Shown in pieces: positions 1-8,100 of a stretch of DNA of 27,941 bases. The stretch comes from JADHUC01 sp964617665 (GTDB lineage Bacteria; Planctomycetota; Planctomycetia; Pirellulales; Pirellulaceae), in assembly GCA_964617665.1 (NCBI GenBank), contig CAZUAH010000145.1, forward strand, positions 1 to 27,941, read 5' to 3'. The first letter of the stretch is position 1, and every line of letters begins with the position of its first letter. The notes beneath the pieces are model-generated. The model did not search any database, had not been told where the DNA came from, and was given only the letters and a program-made list of their open reading frames with translations. Both the position numbers and the translations under genes were made by a program.

Positions 1-2
1 CC

Positions 3-629
3 TCTGTCGTACACCCGGACACATTTGACTGCCTGCGAATCGCGTTGGAAGTGCAGCGAGCTACGTACGGGGCTTTCGATGTTGCTTACGCATCGCGGAA
101 CGAGTCCGAAACCGGCGCACTCTTCCGCCTGGACTCGGACAGGCATGCGATTGAGGTCTTGGGCGAAGGCCTGCTTCTGGATTTGGGTGGCGTTGGGAAA
201 GGATTTGCCTTAGATCGAATGGCAAAGTTACTGAAGGATTGGGGACTCGAAACAGTGCTGCTCGGCGCAAGCACAAGCACGCTGCGGGCTGGCGATCCAC
301 CGCTCGATGATCGGGGATGGCCGTTCAGCATAGGCCCACGGCATGCCCCGCATCATCTGCAACTATCAAAAAACGCCGTGAGTGGTTCGGGGACGGCGGT
401 GCGGGGACACCACATCATTGATCCAAATAACGGCAAACCGGCCCAAACTCGTTTTCGCTCGTGGGCGATAGCGCCAACGGCGGCAGTGGCCGACGCTCTA
501 TCCACAGCGTTCATGGTGATGTCAGTGGACCAGATTCAAGAATGCTGTCGACGGAAACGGGGCGTCAGAGCGTTTCTGTTAGATTCGCCCACAGGTTCAC
601 TGCTGGCAGTTGACGGTAAGTCAAAATAG
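3..629 (+). CDS. ApbE-family FAD:protein FMN transferase, 5' end missing
   Basis: This open frame enters from the left edge, so the N-terminus is missing; internal ATG or TTG codons are not the real start. The family moves FMN from FAD onto a Thr of flavoproteins such as NqrB/NqrC/RnfG, or binds FAD, and is usually exported. Visible family signatures are LDLGGVGKGFALDR, the SGSGTAVRGHHIIDP segment with NNGKPA after it, and a C-terminal ADALSTAFMVMS block that normally holds acidic metal ligands. The stretch usually rich in Gly-Gly-Asp reads LLGASTSTLRAGD here, a deviation that could mean altered cofactor binding. It converges on the oxidoreductase gene ending at 649, leaving 19 nt between them. 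A short palindrome (CGACGCT-CA-AGCGTCG, 643-658) lies across the neighbour's stop codon. Family assignment is good; the protein it modifies cannot be told from here. Confidence 0.82.
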   Translation, partial: SVVHPDTFDCLRIALEVQRATYGAFDVAYASRNESETGALFRLDSDRHAIEVLGEGLLLDLGGVGKGFALDRMAKLLKDWGLETVLLGASTSTLRAGDPPLDDRGWPFSIGPRHAPHHLQLSKNAVSGSGTAVRGHHIIDPNNGKPAQTRFRSWAIAPTAAVADALSTAFMVMSVDQIQECCRRKRGVRAFLLDSPTGSLLAVDGKSK

Positions 630-648
630 GATCGTGAGGTAACGACGC

Positions 649-1971
649 TCAAGCGTCGAGTTCTGCAGCTTCGATGGAAGTCGCTTTACCAGCTTCGATA
701 GCTTCATTCACCTTGTGAACCACGACTTCCGTTTTGTAAGCCTCGTCGCCTGGACAGTTTAGCTTCACCCTGCCGCGGATGGCATCAAAGAAGTTGGCCA
801 GATGCGGTTGGTGCACCGGTTTGTCGAGCACCACGGGCAATCCAAACGCTACGAGGCCGCCTGTTTCGCGAACGTGCTCTTCCTCGCTCGTGGCCGGCTT
901 GGTCCGATCGGATCCCTCGGGCCGCTTCAGATAGCCCTCGCTGATCCACTGGTCCCAGTCCGGCGCATGCGCTTCGTGATAGATGGCGGTCCATTTGGGA
1001 TTCTCGGACATTCGGATCGAACCGCTATCGCCCATCACGTGCTGGAAGCTGTGCACTCCGTCGCCACTCGTTGCGGTCAGCACCTGAAACGTTCCGCGTA
1101 CTGTGCCGTCGGGCGTCGTGTATTGGATGATCGCTGTAGCGTTGTCGAACCACTCGCGCGTATCGTAGTAGTCGATTCCGCCCGCAGCCAAGACCGATTT
1201 GGGATTCGCATTCAGCAGCCAGTTGATCGCGTCGACCTGATGGGCTCCGTAATCCGAAAACGGCCCGGCGCCAGTTCGTTTGTAGGACCTCCAATTGCGG
1301 AATTGGTGCATGTTGTCGTAGCCGTATCGCTTCAGTTCTTCGTCGGGTATGGCGAACCTGCTGGGCCAGCCGATGTCGTCGCTGGCCGGCTGGCTCCATT
1401 GTCCCCGGGCCTGCGTGATCCTTCCCAGCAGTTCCGCTTTTCCAAGCAACTTCTCGCGAACGTGTTGGTAACGAGGATTGCTCCGCCGTTGGTAGCCGAT
1501 CTGCAGCAGCTTGCCCGTCTCGCGCGCCGTCTGGACCATGGACTTCGCAGCTTCCAGCGAGTTGGACATGGCGCGTTCGCAATACACGTGGAGGCCGGAT
1601 TTGAGGCTGGCGATCGTGTGTTCTGCATGCAGGAAGTCTGGCGTGGCGACAATCACTGCGTCTAAGTCCTTTTCCTTGTCGAGCATTTCCCGAAAGTCGG
1701 TGTACTCGTTCGGCTCGTGTTTGTTACGCTTCAAGAAGTAGCCCACGACACGCCGACTGTACCCCCAAATGTCGCACACGGCGCGAAAATGTAGGTTGGG
1801 AATAGTCATAGCCGCATTGACCAACGCCCGCCCTTGGATGCCAGCACCGATTACTGCGACATTCAAGTCGTCGTCGACCGAACTTGGCTGGGCCGTGGCG
1901 GACTTTTTCGACAGCAGCAGAATACCGGCGCCTGCGCCGAGACTTGCTCCAAGGAACGCTCTTCGTTTCAT
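649..1971 (-). CDS. Tat-exported Gfo/Idh/MocA-family oxidoreductase with altered EKP motif
   Basis: I place the start at 1971 because a GAGGAAG ribosome site lies just upstream and the protein then opens with a twin-arginine signal (MKRRAFLGAS and a hydrophobic run ending ATAQ); an upstream ATG at 2010 would add a non-signal extension. The 440-residue product has an N-terminal Rossmann fold (VIGAGIQGRAL, residues 40-50) and a Gfo/Idh/MocA C-terminal domain with the active-site-like SDYGAHQVD (D240, H244, D247). Such enzymes oxidise or epimerise sugars and cyclitols with NAD(P); in planctomycetes many are exported. The conserved EKP tripeptide after the second Rossmann part reads ERA (residues 132-134), so the usual lysine is arginine. 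It is divergent from the paralogue at 2219, and the two share the 247-nt region between them. Substrate is unknown. Confidence 0.88.
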   Translation of the reverse strand: MKRRAFLGASLGAGAGILLLSKKSATAQPSSVDDDLNVAVIGAGIQGRALVNAAMTIPNLHFRAVCDIWGYSRRVVGYFLKRNKHEPNEYTDFREMLDKEKDLDAVIVATPDFLHAEHTIASLKSGLHVYCERAMSNSLEAAKSMVQTARETGKLLQIGYQRRSNPRYQHVREKLLGKAELLGRITQARGQWSQPASDDIGWPSRFAIPDEELKRYGYDNMHQFRNWRSYKRTGAGPFSDYGAHQVDAINWLLNANPKSVLAAGGIDYYDTREWFDNATAIIQYTTPDGTVRGTFQVLTATSGDGVHSFQHVMGDSGSIRMSENPKWTAIYHEAHAPDWDQWISEGYLKRPEGSDRTKPATSEEEHVRETGGLVAFGLPVVLDKPVHQPHLANFFDAIRGRVKLNCPGDEAYKTEVVVHKVNEAIEAGKATSIEAAELDA

Positions 1972-2218
1972 CGGCTTGGGCTTCCTCTTTGGTGTGGACG
2001 GAAAGCACACGGAACGTTGATCGATTCAACGGCCTCCACTTTAGTGCCCGCGCAAAGAAGAATCAATGGATTCCATCCTCCAGGAATATGTCATCTTGAT
2101 GAGAATACGTAGCTTGCCTTCTTAGGCTGTCTCGCATTATCATGGCTGAGTTGCAGGGCGGCACTGATCCAAACACTCCCACCTGCTTTTTGCCCTTCCC
2201 AGCCACTAGGAGATAACC

Positions 2219-3523
2219 ATGACGGACAACAGGAAAACAGACTCATCCTTCGATTCCTCTCGCCGGTCCTTCCTGAAAGGCTCGACAGCCGCCGTGGTTG
2301 GTGGTTCGATCGCGGCCACATTGGGTTCCGCTCGTATGGCACATGCCGCAAGCGACGATACGCTCAGAGTTGGGTTAATCGGCTGCGGTGGACGCGGCAA
2401 CGGAGCTGCCAAGAACGCCATGCGGGCCGACGACAATGTGAAACTGGTCGCCATGGCCGAAGTGTTCGAAGATCGGCTGGAAAGCAGCCGGAAGATGCTC
2501 GCACGCGGTTTGGGCGATCAATACGCGGTGGACGACGATCATGTGTTCTCAGGCTTCGACGGGTACAAAGGCGTGATCGATTCGGACGTGGATGTCGTGA
2601 TTCTCGCCACCCCGCCGCATTTCCGCCCAGCGCAACTTCGTTATGCCATCGAAAAAGGAAGGCACGTCTTCTGCGAGAAGCCAGTGGCCGTTGACGGTCC
2701 CGGTGTGCGAAGCGTCTTGGAGACGACTGAGCTGGCCAAAGAGAAGGACTTGAGCATCGTTTCCGGCCTTTGCTGGCGTTACGATTACGGCGTGCGCGAG
2801 ACGATGAAACGCATCAAGGACGGGGCCATTGGCGACATAGTTGCGGTTCAGGAGAATTACCTGGCCGGCACCTTGTGGCATCGCGGCCGCAAGCCAGAAT
2901 GGAGCGAAATGGAATACCAGATGCGCAACTGGTACTACTTTACATGGCTCTCGGGCGACCACAACACCGAGCAGCACGTGCACAGCCTGGACAAAGCACT
3001 ATGGTTGGCAGATGACAGGCCACCGTTGAAGTGCATCGGTTTGGGTGGCCGGCAAGTTCGCCGGGAAGAGCAATGGGGGCACATTTACGACCATTTCGCC
3101 GTGTGTTACGAATGGGAAAATGGACCGAAGACCTTCGCGTACACTCGGCAAATGAAGGGCTGCAAGAATAATGTCGAAGACTATGTCTTGGGCAGCAAAG
3201 GAAAAGCCCTAGTGTTGGCGAACTCGGTCCAGCCCGAAAGCGGCGAGGCATGGAAGTACGACGGCCCAAAGCCCAGCATGTACGATGTGGAGCACCAAGA
3301 GTTGTTTGCGGGCATTCGCTCGGGCAACCACATTAACAACGGCGTCTACATGTCGTACAGCACCTTGTTAGCCATCATGGGACGCATGGCATGCTATACG
3401 GGCCAGGAGATCACCTGGGACCAAGCGCTGAATTCTCAGGAAGATCTGACGCCCGAAAGCTACGAATGGGGCGATGTGAAGATACCGGAGGTCGCCATGC
3501 CGGGTATCACCAAGTTCGTGTAA
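2219..3523 (+). CDS. Tat-exported Gfo/Idh/MocA-family oxidoreductase
   Basis: The ATG follows an AGGAG site at a 6-nt distance. The 434-residue product carries a canonical Tat motif (SRRSFLKG, residues 14-21) followed by a hydrophobic stretch ending MAHA, so it is probably exported folded with its nucleotide cofactor. The Rossmann glycine motif is GLIGCGGRGNG (52-62) and the EKP motif is intact (CEKPVAVDG, K154). A His-rich segment, GDHNTEQHVHSLD (246-258), lies where the family has its substrate and catalytic residues. It is divergent from a second Tat oxidoreductase, suggesting joint regulation from the shared upstream region. An AACGCGG/CCGCGTT hairpin with a 7-nt loop (3522-3542) overlaps the stop codon. 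The likely role is periplasmic carbohydrate metabolism; the substrate cannot be told from sequence. Confidence 0.9.
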   Translation: MTDNRKTDSSFDSSRRSFLKGSTAAVVGGSIAATLGSARMAHAASDDTLRVGLIGCGGRGNGAAKNAMRADDNVKLVAMAEVFEDRLESSRKMLARGLGDQYAVDDDHVFSGFDGYKGVIDSDVDVVILATPPHFRPAQLRYAIEKGRHVFCEKPVAVDGPGVRSVLETTELAKEKDLSIVSGLCWRYDYGVRETMKRIKDGAIGDIVAVQENYLAGTLWHRGRKPEWSEMEYQMRNWYYFTWLSGDHNTEQHVHSLDKALWLADDRPPLKCIGLGGRQVRREEQWGHIYDHFAVCYEWENGPKTFAYTRQMKGCKNNVEDYVLGSKGKALVLANSVQPESGEAWKYDGPKPSMYDVEHQELFAGIRSGNHINNGVYMSYSTLLAIMGRMACYTGQEITWDQALNSQEDLTPESYEWGDVKIPEVAMPGITKFV

Positions 3524-3542
3524 CGCGGCTGTGCTCCGCGTT
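3522..3542 (+). terminator. hairpin at the end of the oxidoreductase gene
   Basis: AACGCGG (3522-3528) and CCGCGTT (3536-3542) form a perfect 7-bp stem with a 7-nt loop, starting inside the TAA stop. No T-run follows, so it is not a textbook intrinsic terminator; it may protect the mRNA 3' end or act as a weak terminator before the small downstream gene. Confidence 0.35.
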
Positions 3543-3587
3543 CAGTGACTAGCTGTGTCATCATACCTCGTGAAGGGGGAGATATAT

Positions 3588-3791
3588 ATGGAATGCAACA
3601 AGACTCGCAACAGCGAGAACTGCAATTGCAGCTATGACCCATGCGAACGTAAAGGGCTGTGCTGCGAGTGCCTGAGGTATCATTTGAAGAACCGGCAACT
3701 CCCGGGTTGCTGCTTTCCCGGCGATTCCGAAGCGACGTACGACCGGTCCTTCGAGCACTTCGCGCGTTTGGTAACGGAAGGGAAGGTCTAA
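3588..3791 (+). CDS. small cysteine-rich DUF6485-like protein
   Basis: The start at 3588 is preceded by AAGGGGGA at 7 nt, so the 67-residue form is preferred over an in-frame upstream ATG at 3555. The sequence MECNKTRNSENCNC, then DPCERKGLCCECLRYH and LPGCCFP, matches my memory of DUF6485, a small bacterial family with many conserved cysteines. The spacing of the cysteines suggests metal binding or an Fe-S/zinc site, but that is inference. No signal peptide is visible, so it is probably cytoplasmic. It lies 64 nt after the Gfo/Idh/MocA gene on the same strand and could be cotranscribed with it. The stop codon directly abuts the left arm of an inverted repeat that flanks the scaffold gap. Function is unknown. 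Confidence 0.8.
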   Translation: MECNKTRNSENCNCSYDPCERKGLCCECLRYHLKNRQLPGCCFPGDSEATYDRSFEHFARLVTEGKV

Positions 3792-3980
3792 GAGCCAGTC
3801 TTCAGAAGCAGGAATCGCGATCGAGTTTGGTAGTGGTTGGGTTGAACCACCCCCCGTTAAAGGGAATAAAAAGAAGATAAAAGAGCCGGGGGCGGNNNNN
3901 NNNNNCGGTTGTGGGGGGGGGGGGGGGGGTTTTGGGGGGGCGCCCCCCCCCCCCCCACTACGTATTTGAAGACTGGCTCT
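3791..3980. other. scaffold gap (10 N) in homopolymer artefact, flanked by 14-bp inverted repeat
   Basis: Ten Ns lie at 3896-3905, between a short GGGGGCGG tail and long G and C homopolymers (about 3913-3956). AGAGCCAGTCTTCA at 3791-3804 is the exact reverse complement of 3967-3980. A simple reading is a strong terminator hairpin between the DUF6485-like gene and trpA that sequencing failed to cross, with low-signal poly-G read ends joined by the assembler. Bases from about 3,830 to 3,960 should not be trusted, and no gene should be called across them. Confidence 0.85.
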
Positions 3981-4028
3981 AACGGCTCTGGTCACATCAA
4001 GCAGGCGTACGCGGGCAAGGAGGCTGCC

Positions 4029-4832
4029 CTACGTTTCAATTGCGTCGATTAACTGTGAGGCGTACGCGCCGACATCGGCCAAGACCTCGTCCCGCGGGCG
4101 ATCTTCGATTTTCGCGATGCGGCGGACGATGGCCGATCCGACGATCAAGCCGTCGGCGACGGGGGCCAATAGCTTCACGTGTTCCGGCTGGCTAATGCCG
4201 AAACCGATGCAAATGGGCAAGTCTGTTTGCTGCTTGAGCCAATTCACGTTTTCGAGCAATTCTGGTGGCAGATCGGTGCGTTCGCCGGTTATGCCAGTCA
4301 CGGAGACATAGTAGAGGAATCCCGTCGACGTTGCGGCGATGCGAAGTGCCCTTTCTCGTGGCGTCGTCGGGGTAACCAGCATGATCAAGCTGAAATCTTC
4401 GCGCCGGCAGATTTCGGCGAATTCGTCGGCTTCCTCGACCAACAGGTCCGGGACGATTGCACCCGCCGCGCCGGCCGCCTTTGCTGCCGCCACGTACCGT
4501 TCGAGGCCATAGCGGTACACGATGGAATAGCTGACCATGGTCACCACGGGCATGGATAGCTCTGGCGCCGTTTGGCCCAGCACGTCCAGAATCTGCTTCA
4601 GTCGGAGCCCGCGGTCCAGAACTCGTGTGTAGGAAGCCTGGATTACCGGTCCGTCCGCTATCGGATCGCTGTAGGGAATACCAACTTCGCAGAGGTTGGA
4701 CCCACGCGAGGCCAATTCGCGCAAGACCGCGGCAGTAAAGTCTAGGTCGGGATCGCCCGCCGTCACGAATGGCATAAATGCCTTGCGGCCACTGGAACGC
4801 AGATTCTGAAATAGTTGGTCGATTGCGGACAT
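4029..4832 (-). CDS. trpA: tryptophan synthase alpha chain
   Basis: TrpA cleaves indole-3-glycerol phosphate to indole and glyceraldehyde-3-phosphate and passes indole through a tunnel to TrpB. The 267-residue product is the normal family length and begins with an AAGG site 6 nt before the ATG. The TIM-barrel catalytic residues are both present at the classical positions: E49 in CEVGIPYSD and D60 in PIADGPVIQ. The phosphate-binding end of the barrel (GFGISQPEH, then VADGLIVGSAIV) is also intact. It lies 46 nt downstream of trpB on the same strand, giving a trpBA pair, whereas trpD is about 13 kb away: the tryptophan pathway is dispersed here. The gene ends just beyond the damaged assembly gap, so its terminator cannot be read. 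Confidence 0.97.
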   Translation of the reverse strand: MSAIDQLFQNLRSSGRKAFMPFVTAGDPDLDFTAAVLRELASRGSNLCEVGIPYSDPIADGPVIQASYTRVLDRGLRLKQILDVLGQTAPELSMPVVTMVSYSIVYRYGLERYVAAAKAAGAAGAIVPDLLVEEADEFAEICRREDFSLIMLVTPTTPRERALRIAATSTGFLYYVSVTGITGERTDLPPELLENVNWLKQQTDLPICIGFGISQPEHVKLLAPVADGLIVGSAIVRRIAKIEDRPRDEVLADVGAYASQLIDAIET

Positions 4833-4878
4833 GGTGCCTTCTGTGCTGTGCGTGCAACCTGGGCGTCACGGCGGCCGG

Positions 4879-6105
4879 CTAGACGTCCACGCCGCGAAGC
4901 CTGGCCACTTCGTTTGCATCTTTGTCGCCGCGGCCGGACAAGCAGACGACGATGATCTGGTCAGGGGATCGCTGGGCGGCCAACTCCATCGCTTTGGCTA
5001 TGGCGTGAGCTGATTCTACGGCTGGCAGAATGCCTTCTGTCGAGGCGAGACTATCGAATGCCGCAAGGGCCTCCTGGTCCCGGCAACTGATATATTGCGC
5101 TCGGCCCGTTTCTTTCCAATAGCTGTGTTCCGGCCCTACGCCGGGATAGTCCAAGCCGGCCGAAACCGAATGCACGTCGCAGGTCTGACCGTCCTCGTCC
5201 TGCATCACGTAGCTGAAGCTTCCGTGTAATACTCCTGGTTGGCCGTAGCTGAGCGTTGCGGCGTGGTCACCCGGTGTATCACTTCGGCCGCCGGCTTCCA
5301 CGCCGACAAGCTCCACTTCTGAATCTTCAATGAACGAGTAGAACATGCCGGCCGCGTTGCTGCCGCCGCCAACGCACGCGACGATCGAATCGGGTAACCG
5401 CTCGAACCGTTCTAAGCACTGCTGCCGTGCTTCGCGGCCTATGACCGACTGGAAGTCGCGTACGATTCGTGGAAAGGGATGCGGCCCAACAACCGAACCG
5501 AGTATGTAGTGCGTTGTCGCAACACTGGACATCCAGTCCCGCATCGCCTCGTTAATGGCATCCCGAAGTGTTCTCGAGCCGCTCTGTACGGATCGAACTT
5601 CGGCGCCCAAGAGTCGCATGTTGAAGACGTTCGGTGCCTGGCGACGAATATCTTCCTCGCCCATATAGACCACGCAGGAAAGCCCGAAGTGGGCACAGGC
5701 CGTTGCGGTCGCTACACCGTGTTGCCCAGCCCCGGTTTCCGCGATCACCCGAGGCTTGCCCATTCGCAACGTCAGTAATGCCTGCCCAAGTGTATTATTG
5801 ATTTTGTGGGCGCCGGTGTGGTTTACATCCTCGCGTTTGAGCCAGATCTGAGCGCCCCCGCAAAGTTCGCTCAGCCGTTTCGCGTGGTACAGAGGGGACG
5901 GCCGGCCCACGAAATCGCGCAGCAGTTCGTCCAAATCGGCTTGGAAGGTGGCGTCCTGGCAGGCTTTGTCGTATTCGGCCGCCAATTCTTCCAGCGCGCG
6001 AGTCAGCGTCTCGGGCACGTATCGTCCGCCAAACGCTCCAAATCGCCCGGATTCATTAGGCACGTCAACGACGGCCGGTGTGTCGTCTGTTGGCATCTCA
6101 CTCAT
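4879..6105 (-). CDS. trpB: tryptophan synthase beta chain
   Basis: TrpB is the PLP enzyme that condenses indole with L-serine. The 408-residue product has the TrpB1-type N-terminus (GRFGAFGGRYVPETL), the PLP lysine at K101 in REDVNHTGAHKINN, ETGAGQHGVATA, the phosphate-binding CVGGGSNAAGMF loop, and the C-terminal CLSGRGDKD motif. Two start codons three residues apart (6105 and 6096) are possible and neither has an outstanding ribosome site; I keep the longer. It is the first gene of a trpBA operon and is divergent from the lipoprotein gene at 6280, with about 170 nt between them. I saw no obvious leader peptide or tandem-Trp attenuator in that gap. Confidence 0.97.
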   Translation of the reverse strand: MSEMPTDDTPAVVDVPNESGRFGAFGGRYVPETLTRALEELAAEYDKACQDATFQADLDELLRDFVGRPSPLYHAKRLSELCGGAQIWLKREDVNHTGAHKINNTLGQALLTLRMGKPRVIAETGAGQHGVATATACAHFGLSCVVYMGEEDIRRQAPNVFNMRLLGAEVRSVQSGSRTLRDAINEAMRDWMSSVATTHYILGSVVGPHPFPRIVRDFQSVIGREARQQCLERFERLPDSIVACVGGGSNAAGMFYSFIEDSEVELVGVEAGGRSDTPGDHAATLSYGQPGVLHGSFSYVMQDEDGQTCDVHSVSAGLDYPGVGPEHSYWKETGRAQYISCRDQEALAAFDSLASTEGILPAVESAHAIAKAMELAAQRSPDQIIVVCLSGRGDKDANEVARLRGVDV

Positions 6106-6279
6106 TCAGTCGGCACGGTGCAAGGCAGAATATGTTGGAAAAAACCGATTGTCTGCCGGACGAAGCGATTGGTCAAGGCGTCACCGCACGCCCCGGCCCT
6201 TCCCCCTGAAGATTGGGCTACGCAACGGACGATATAGTTCCTGCAGGCATATCGTACCTGTTTCCTCAAGGAGTTGGCT

Positions 6280-7707
6280 GTGTTGCCCCGTTACCCAAAC
6301 GACAGTGAGACACGGAAGTCGTCGTGTTGGTTCAGACTTTGCGTTCTCGTGCTGGTTTCCGTCTGTACCAGTGTGGGATGCAAGAACGAGGCAGGTCAGA
6401 GCGAGACCTCGACTCCAGAGAAGGAGTCCGCTGACGACGTTCTTCACGCAATGATCGAGACGTATGGCCAAGCGTTTTCGTATACCGATCGCGGCGTGGT
6501 TCGATTGAGGTACCGGCTGGACGGACACTGGGTGCAGGATGAGGGGAAGCTAGCGGTCACGTTTGCTCGCCCAAACAAGTTGAGTTTGAAGGCATACCAG
6601 CTAGCGTTGGTCAGTGATGGGCAACGAATGCATGCGTCGATTGTGGATGAATCCACCGCCAACTTCGAAGGCCAAGTCATGGCGCGTCCAACACCACAAT
6701 CGCTCACGCTCGACGATCTGTACGATGATCCTATGGTTCTGAACGTTATGGCTGGTGGCATGGGTGGTCCGCCGGCATCTTTGGAGTTGCTGCTGGAAAA
6801 AGACCCGTTGAAGAGTGTTTTCGAGCCTGGCGCAAAGCGGGAATTGCTTGGCAAGGACGAGATCCGACAGCGACCATGCCATCGAGTCAAGATTACGCTT
6901 GATACGGGAGCACTGGTCTTCTGGATCGACTGCGAGTCGCATATCGTCCGACGGCTGGAGTATCCTACCGCGGAACTGGCCCGGCAGATGGCGAAGAATG
7001 CCAATTGCACTGACGTGACGCTTACAGCCGAATTCCGTGACGCGCGATTCGACAAGCCCATCGACAAGAAGAGTTTTACCTTCGAGGTTTCCTCCGGGGC
7101 CAAGGTCGTGCGTCGGTTCATTGTGCCTCCTCAATCGCTTCCCACCGGGATGCTAGGCCAAACGCCGGACGATTTTCACTTTGCCGGTCTGCAAGACGAT
7201 GGCGTCACGCGGAGTTCCTTGTTGGATAAGGTTGCTGTATTGGTTTGGTTTAATGACCATCCGGCTTCGCAAATGGGACTCGAACAAGTCACAGCGGCAC
7301 ACGCCGAGTACGCAGATGAACCACGAATCTCGTTTCATGCCGTCTGCACGGAGCCTAACGACATTGGCAACCAGTATCTGACGCGGCTTCAAGAACGGTG
7401 GGGAATCGGCTTCCCGGTGGTGCGCGATCTACAGGCATTCGGACGCGACGTATTTGCCATTCCTTTTGCTCCGACAACGGTGGTTCTGAATGCTCGTGGA
7501 GTTGTGCAGATTTACGAGGTCGGTGCCAATCCAGAAATGGCACAACAGCTTCCCAGCCTGCTGCAGGAATTGCTGGACGGGGAAGACCTGGCAAGCAAGA
7601 TCGTCGCGAAATCCGAACAGGAACGCGCTGATTACGAGAAGGCCTTGGCCGAATCGTTGCTGCCGGATTGGGAGAACGCCGAGGCTGAAGGGCGAGCGTT
7701 GCGGTGA
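6280..7707 (+). CDS. lipoprotein with LolA/DUF2092-like domain and cysteine-less thioredoxin-like domain
   Basis: AAGGAG at 6268-6273 fits a GTG start at 6280 (6-nt spacing) better than the adjacent TTG at 6274, giving about 475 residues. A hydrophobic signal ends in TSVGC, a plausible lipobox, so the protein is probably a lipid-anchored envelope protein. Residues about 45-260 resemble the LolA/DUF2092 half-barrel (YTDRGVVRLRYR, KLAVTFARPNKLSL, WIDCESHIVRRLEYP, AEFRDARFDKPID). Residues about 285-430 resemble an AhpC/TlpA redoxin domain (DFHFAGLQDDG, LVWFNDHPAS, GIGFPVVRDLQAFGRDVF, PTTVVLNARGVV). In true TlpA proteins the WFNDHPAS position holds WCPPC; no CxxC is present, so this domain is unlikely to be a thiol oxidoreductase. 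Its role may be binding or structural, in lipid or lipoprotein handling. Confidence 0.75.
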   Translation: MLPRYPNDSETRKSSCWFRLCVLVLVSVCTSVGCKNEAGQSETSTPEKESADDVLHAMIETYGQAFSYTDRGVVRLRYRLDGHWVQDEGKLAVTFARPNKLSLKAYQLALVSDGQRMHASIVDESTANFEGQVMARPTPQSLTLDDLYDDPMVLNVMAGGMGGPPASLELLLEKDPLKSVFEPGAKRELLGKDEIRQRPCHRVKITLDTGALVFWIDCESHIVRRLEYPTAELARQMAKNANCTDVTLTAEFRDARFDKPIDKKSFTFEVSSGAKVVRRFIVPPQSLPTGMLGQTPDDFHFAGLQDDGVTRSSLLDKVAVLVWFNDHPASQMGLEQVTAAHAEYADEPRISFHAVCTEPNDIGNQYLTRLQERWGIGFPVVRDLQAFGRDVFAIPFAPTTVVLNARGVVQIYEVGANPEMAQQLPSLLQELLDGEDLASKIVAKSEQERADYEKALAESLLPDWENAEAEGRALR

Positions 7708-7770
7708 GCGGTCGTACGTCTCTCTCTACAGTTTCAGTTCGTCAAGGGCTAATCCACCGCGCCTGGCGAG

Positions 7771-8100
7771 TCAGCGGACGCGGCGGCATACGTCTGTCAA
7801 CTCAATGAGGGCGTCTTCGACAAAGTCTTCCGCGAACCCTTCTCGTACGGCATCGTCTAGGCGGCTGGCAATGGGCACCAATTCGTCGAAGCCATAGCTG
7901 CCCACCGCACTCTTAAACTGGTGGGCCAAGCGGCCGAGCGTCTCCCAGTCGCCGGCGGCCAAACAGCCGGACAATGTCGCGACGCGATCGGGGATTTCGT
8001 TCGCAAAGACCGCAACCAGTCCGCTCAGATCAGGATCGTTTGCCAGACTGGAGTAAAGGCCGTCCACATTCTCGTGTGTCGTGCGGAATAGATTCGACAT
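7771..8100 (-). CDS. stand-alone histidine phosphotransfer (HPt) domain protein
   Basis: This 109-residue protein is a single four-helix HPt domain. The phospho-accepting histidine is H60 in RLAHQFKSAVGSYGF, the family signature. HPt proteins pass phosphate between the receiver of a hybrid kinase and a final response regulator. The nearest plausible partners are in this window: the hybrid kinase at 11562-14075, which has a receiver but no HPt domain of its own, and the receiver-ATPase at 14194-15081. That link is inference. The gene converges on the lipoprotein gene at 7707 and is divergent from the QKG-repeat gene. No strong ribosome site is seen before the ATG. An inverted repeat GTGAAC/GTTCAC (8135-8163) sits 35 nt upstream of the start and could be a regulator site. 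Confidence 0.85.
   Translation of the reverse strand: MSNLFRTTHENVDGLYSSLANDPDLSGLVAVFANEIPDRVATLSGCLAAGDWETLGRLAHQFKSAVGSYGFDELVPIASRLDDAVREGFAEDFVEDALIELTDVCRRVR

Noticed and set aside
802..1665. 287-codon plus-strand frame opposite the first oxidoreductase
   Set aside because: It is the antisense of a clear Gfo/Idh/MocA gene and shows no domain of its own.
3561..3995. Minus-strand frame across the N gap with poly-Gly and poly-Pro
   Set aside because: It is produced by homopolymer artefact and undefined bases and overlaps the DUF6485-like gene.
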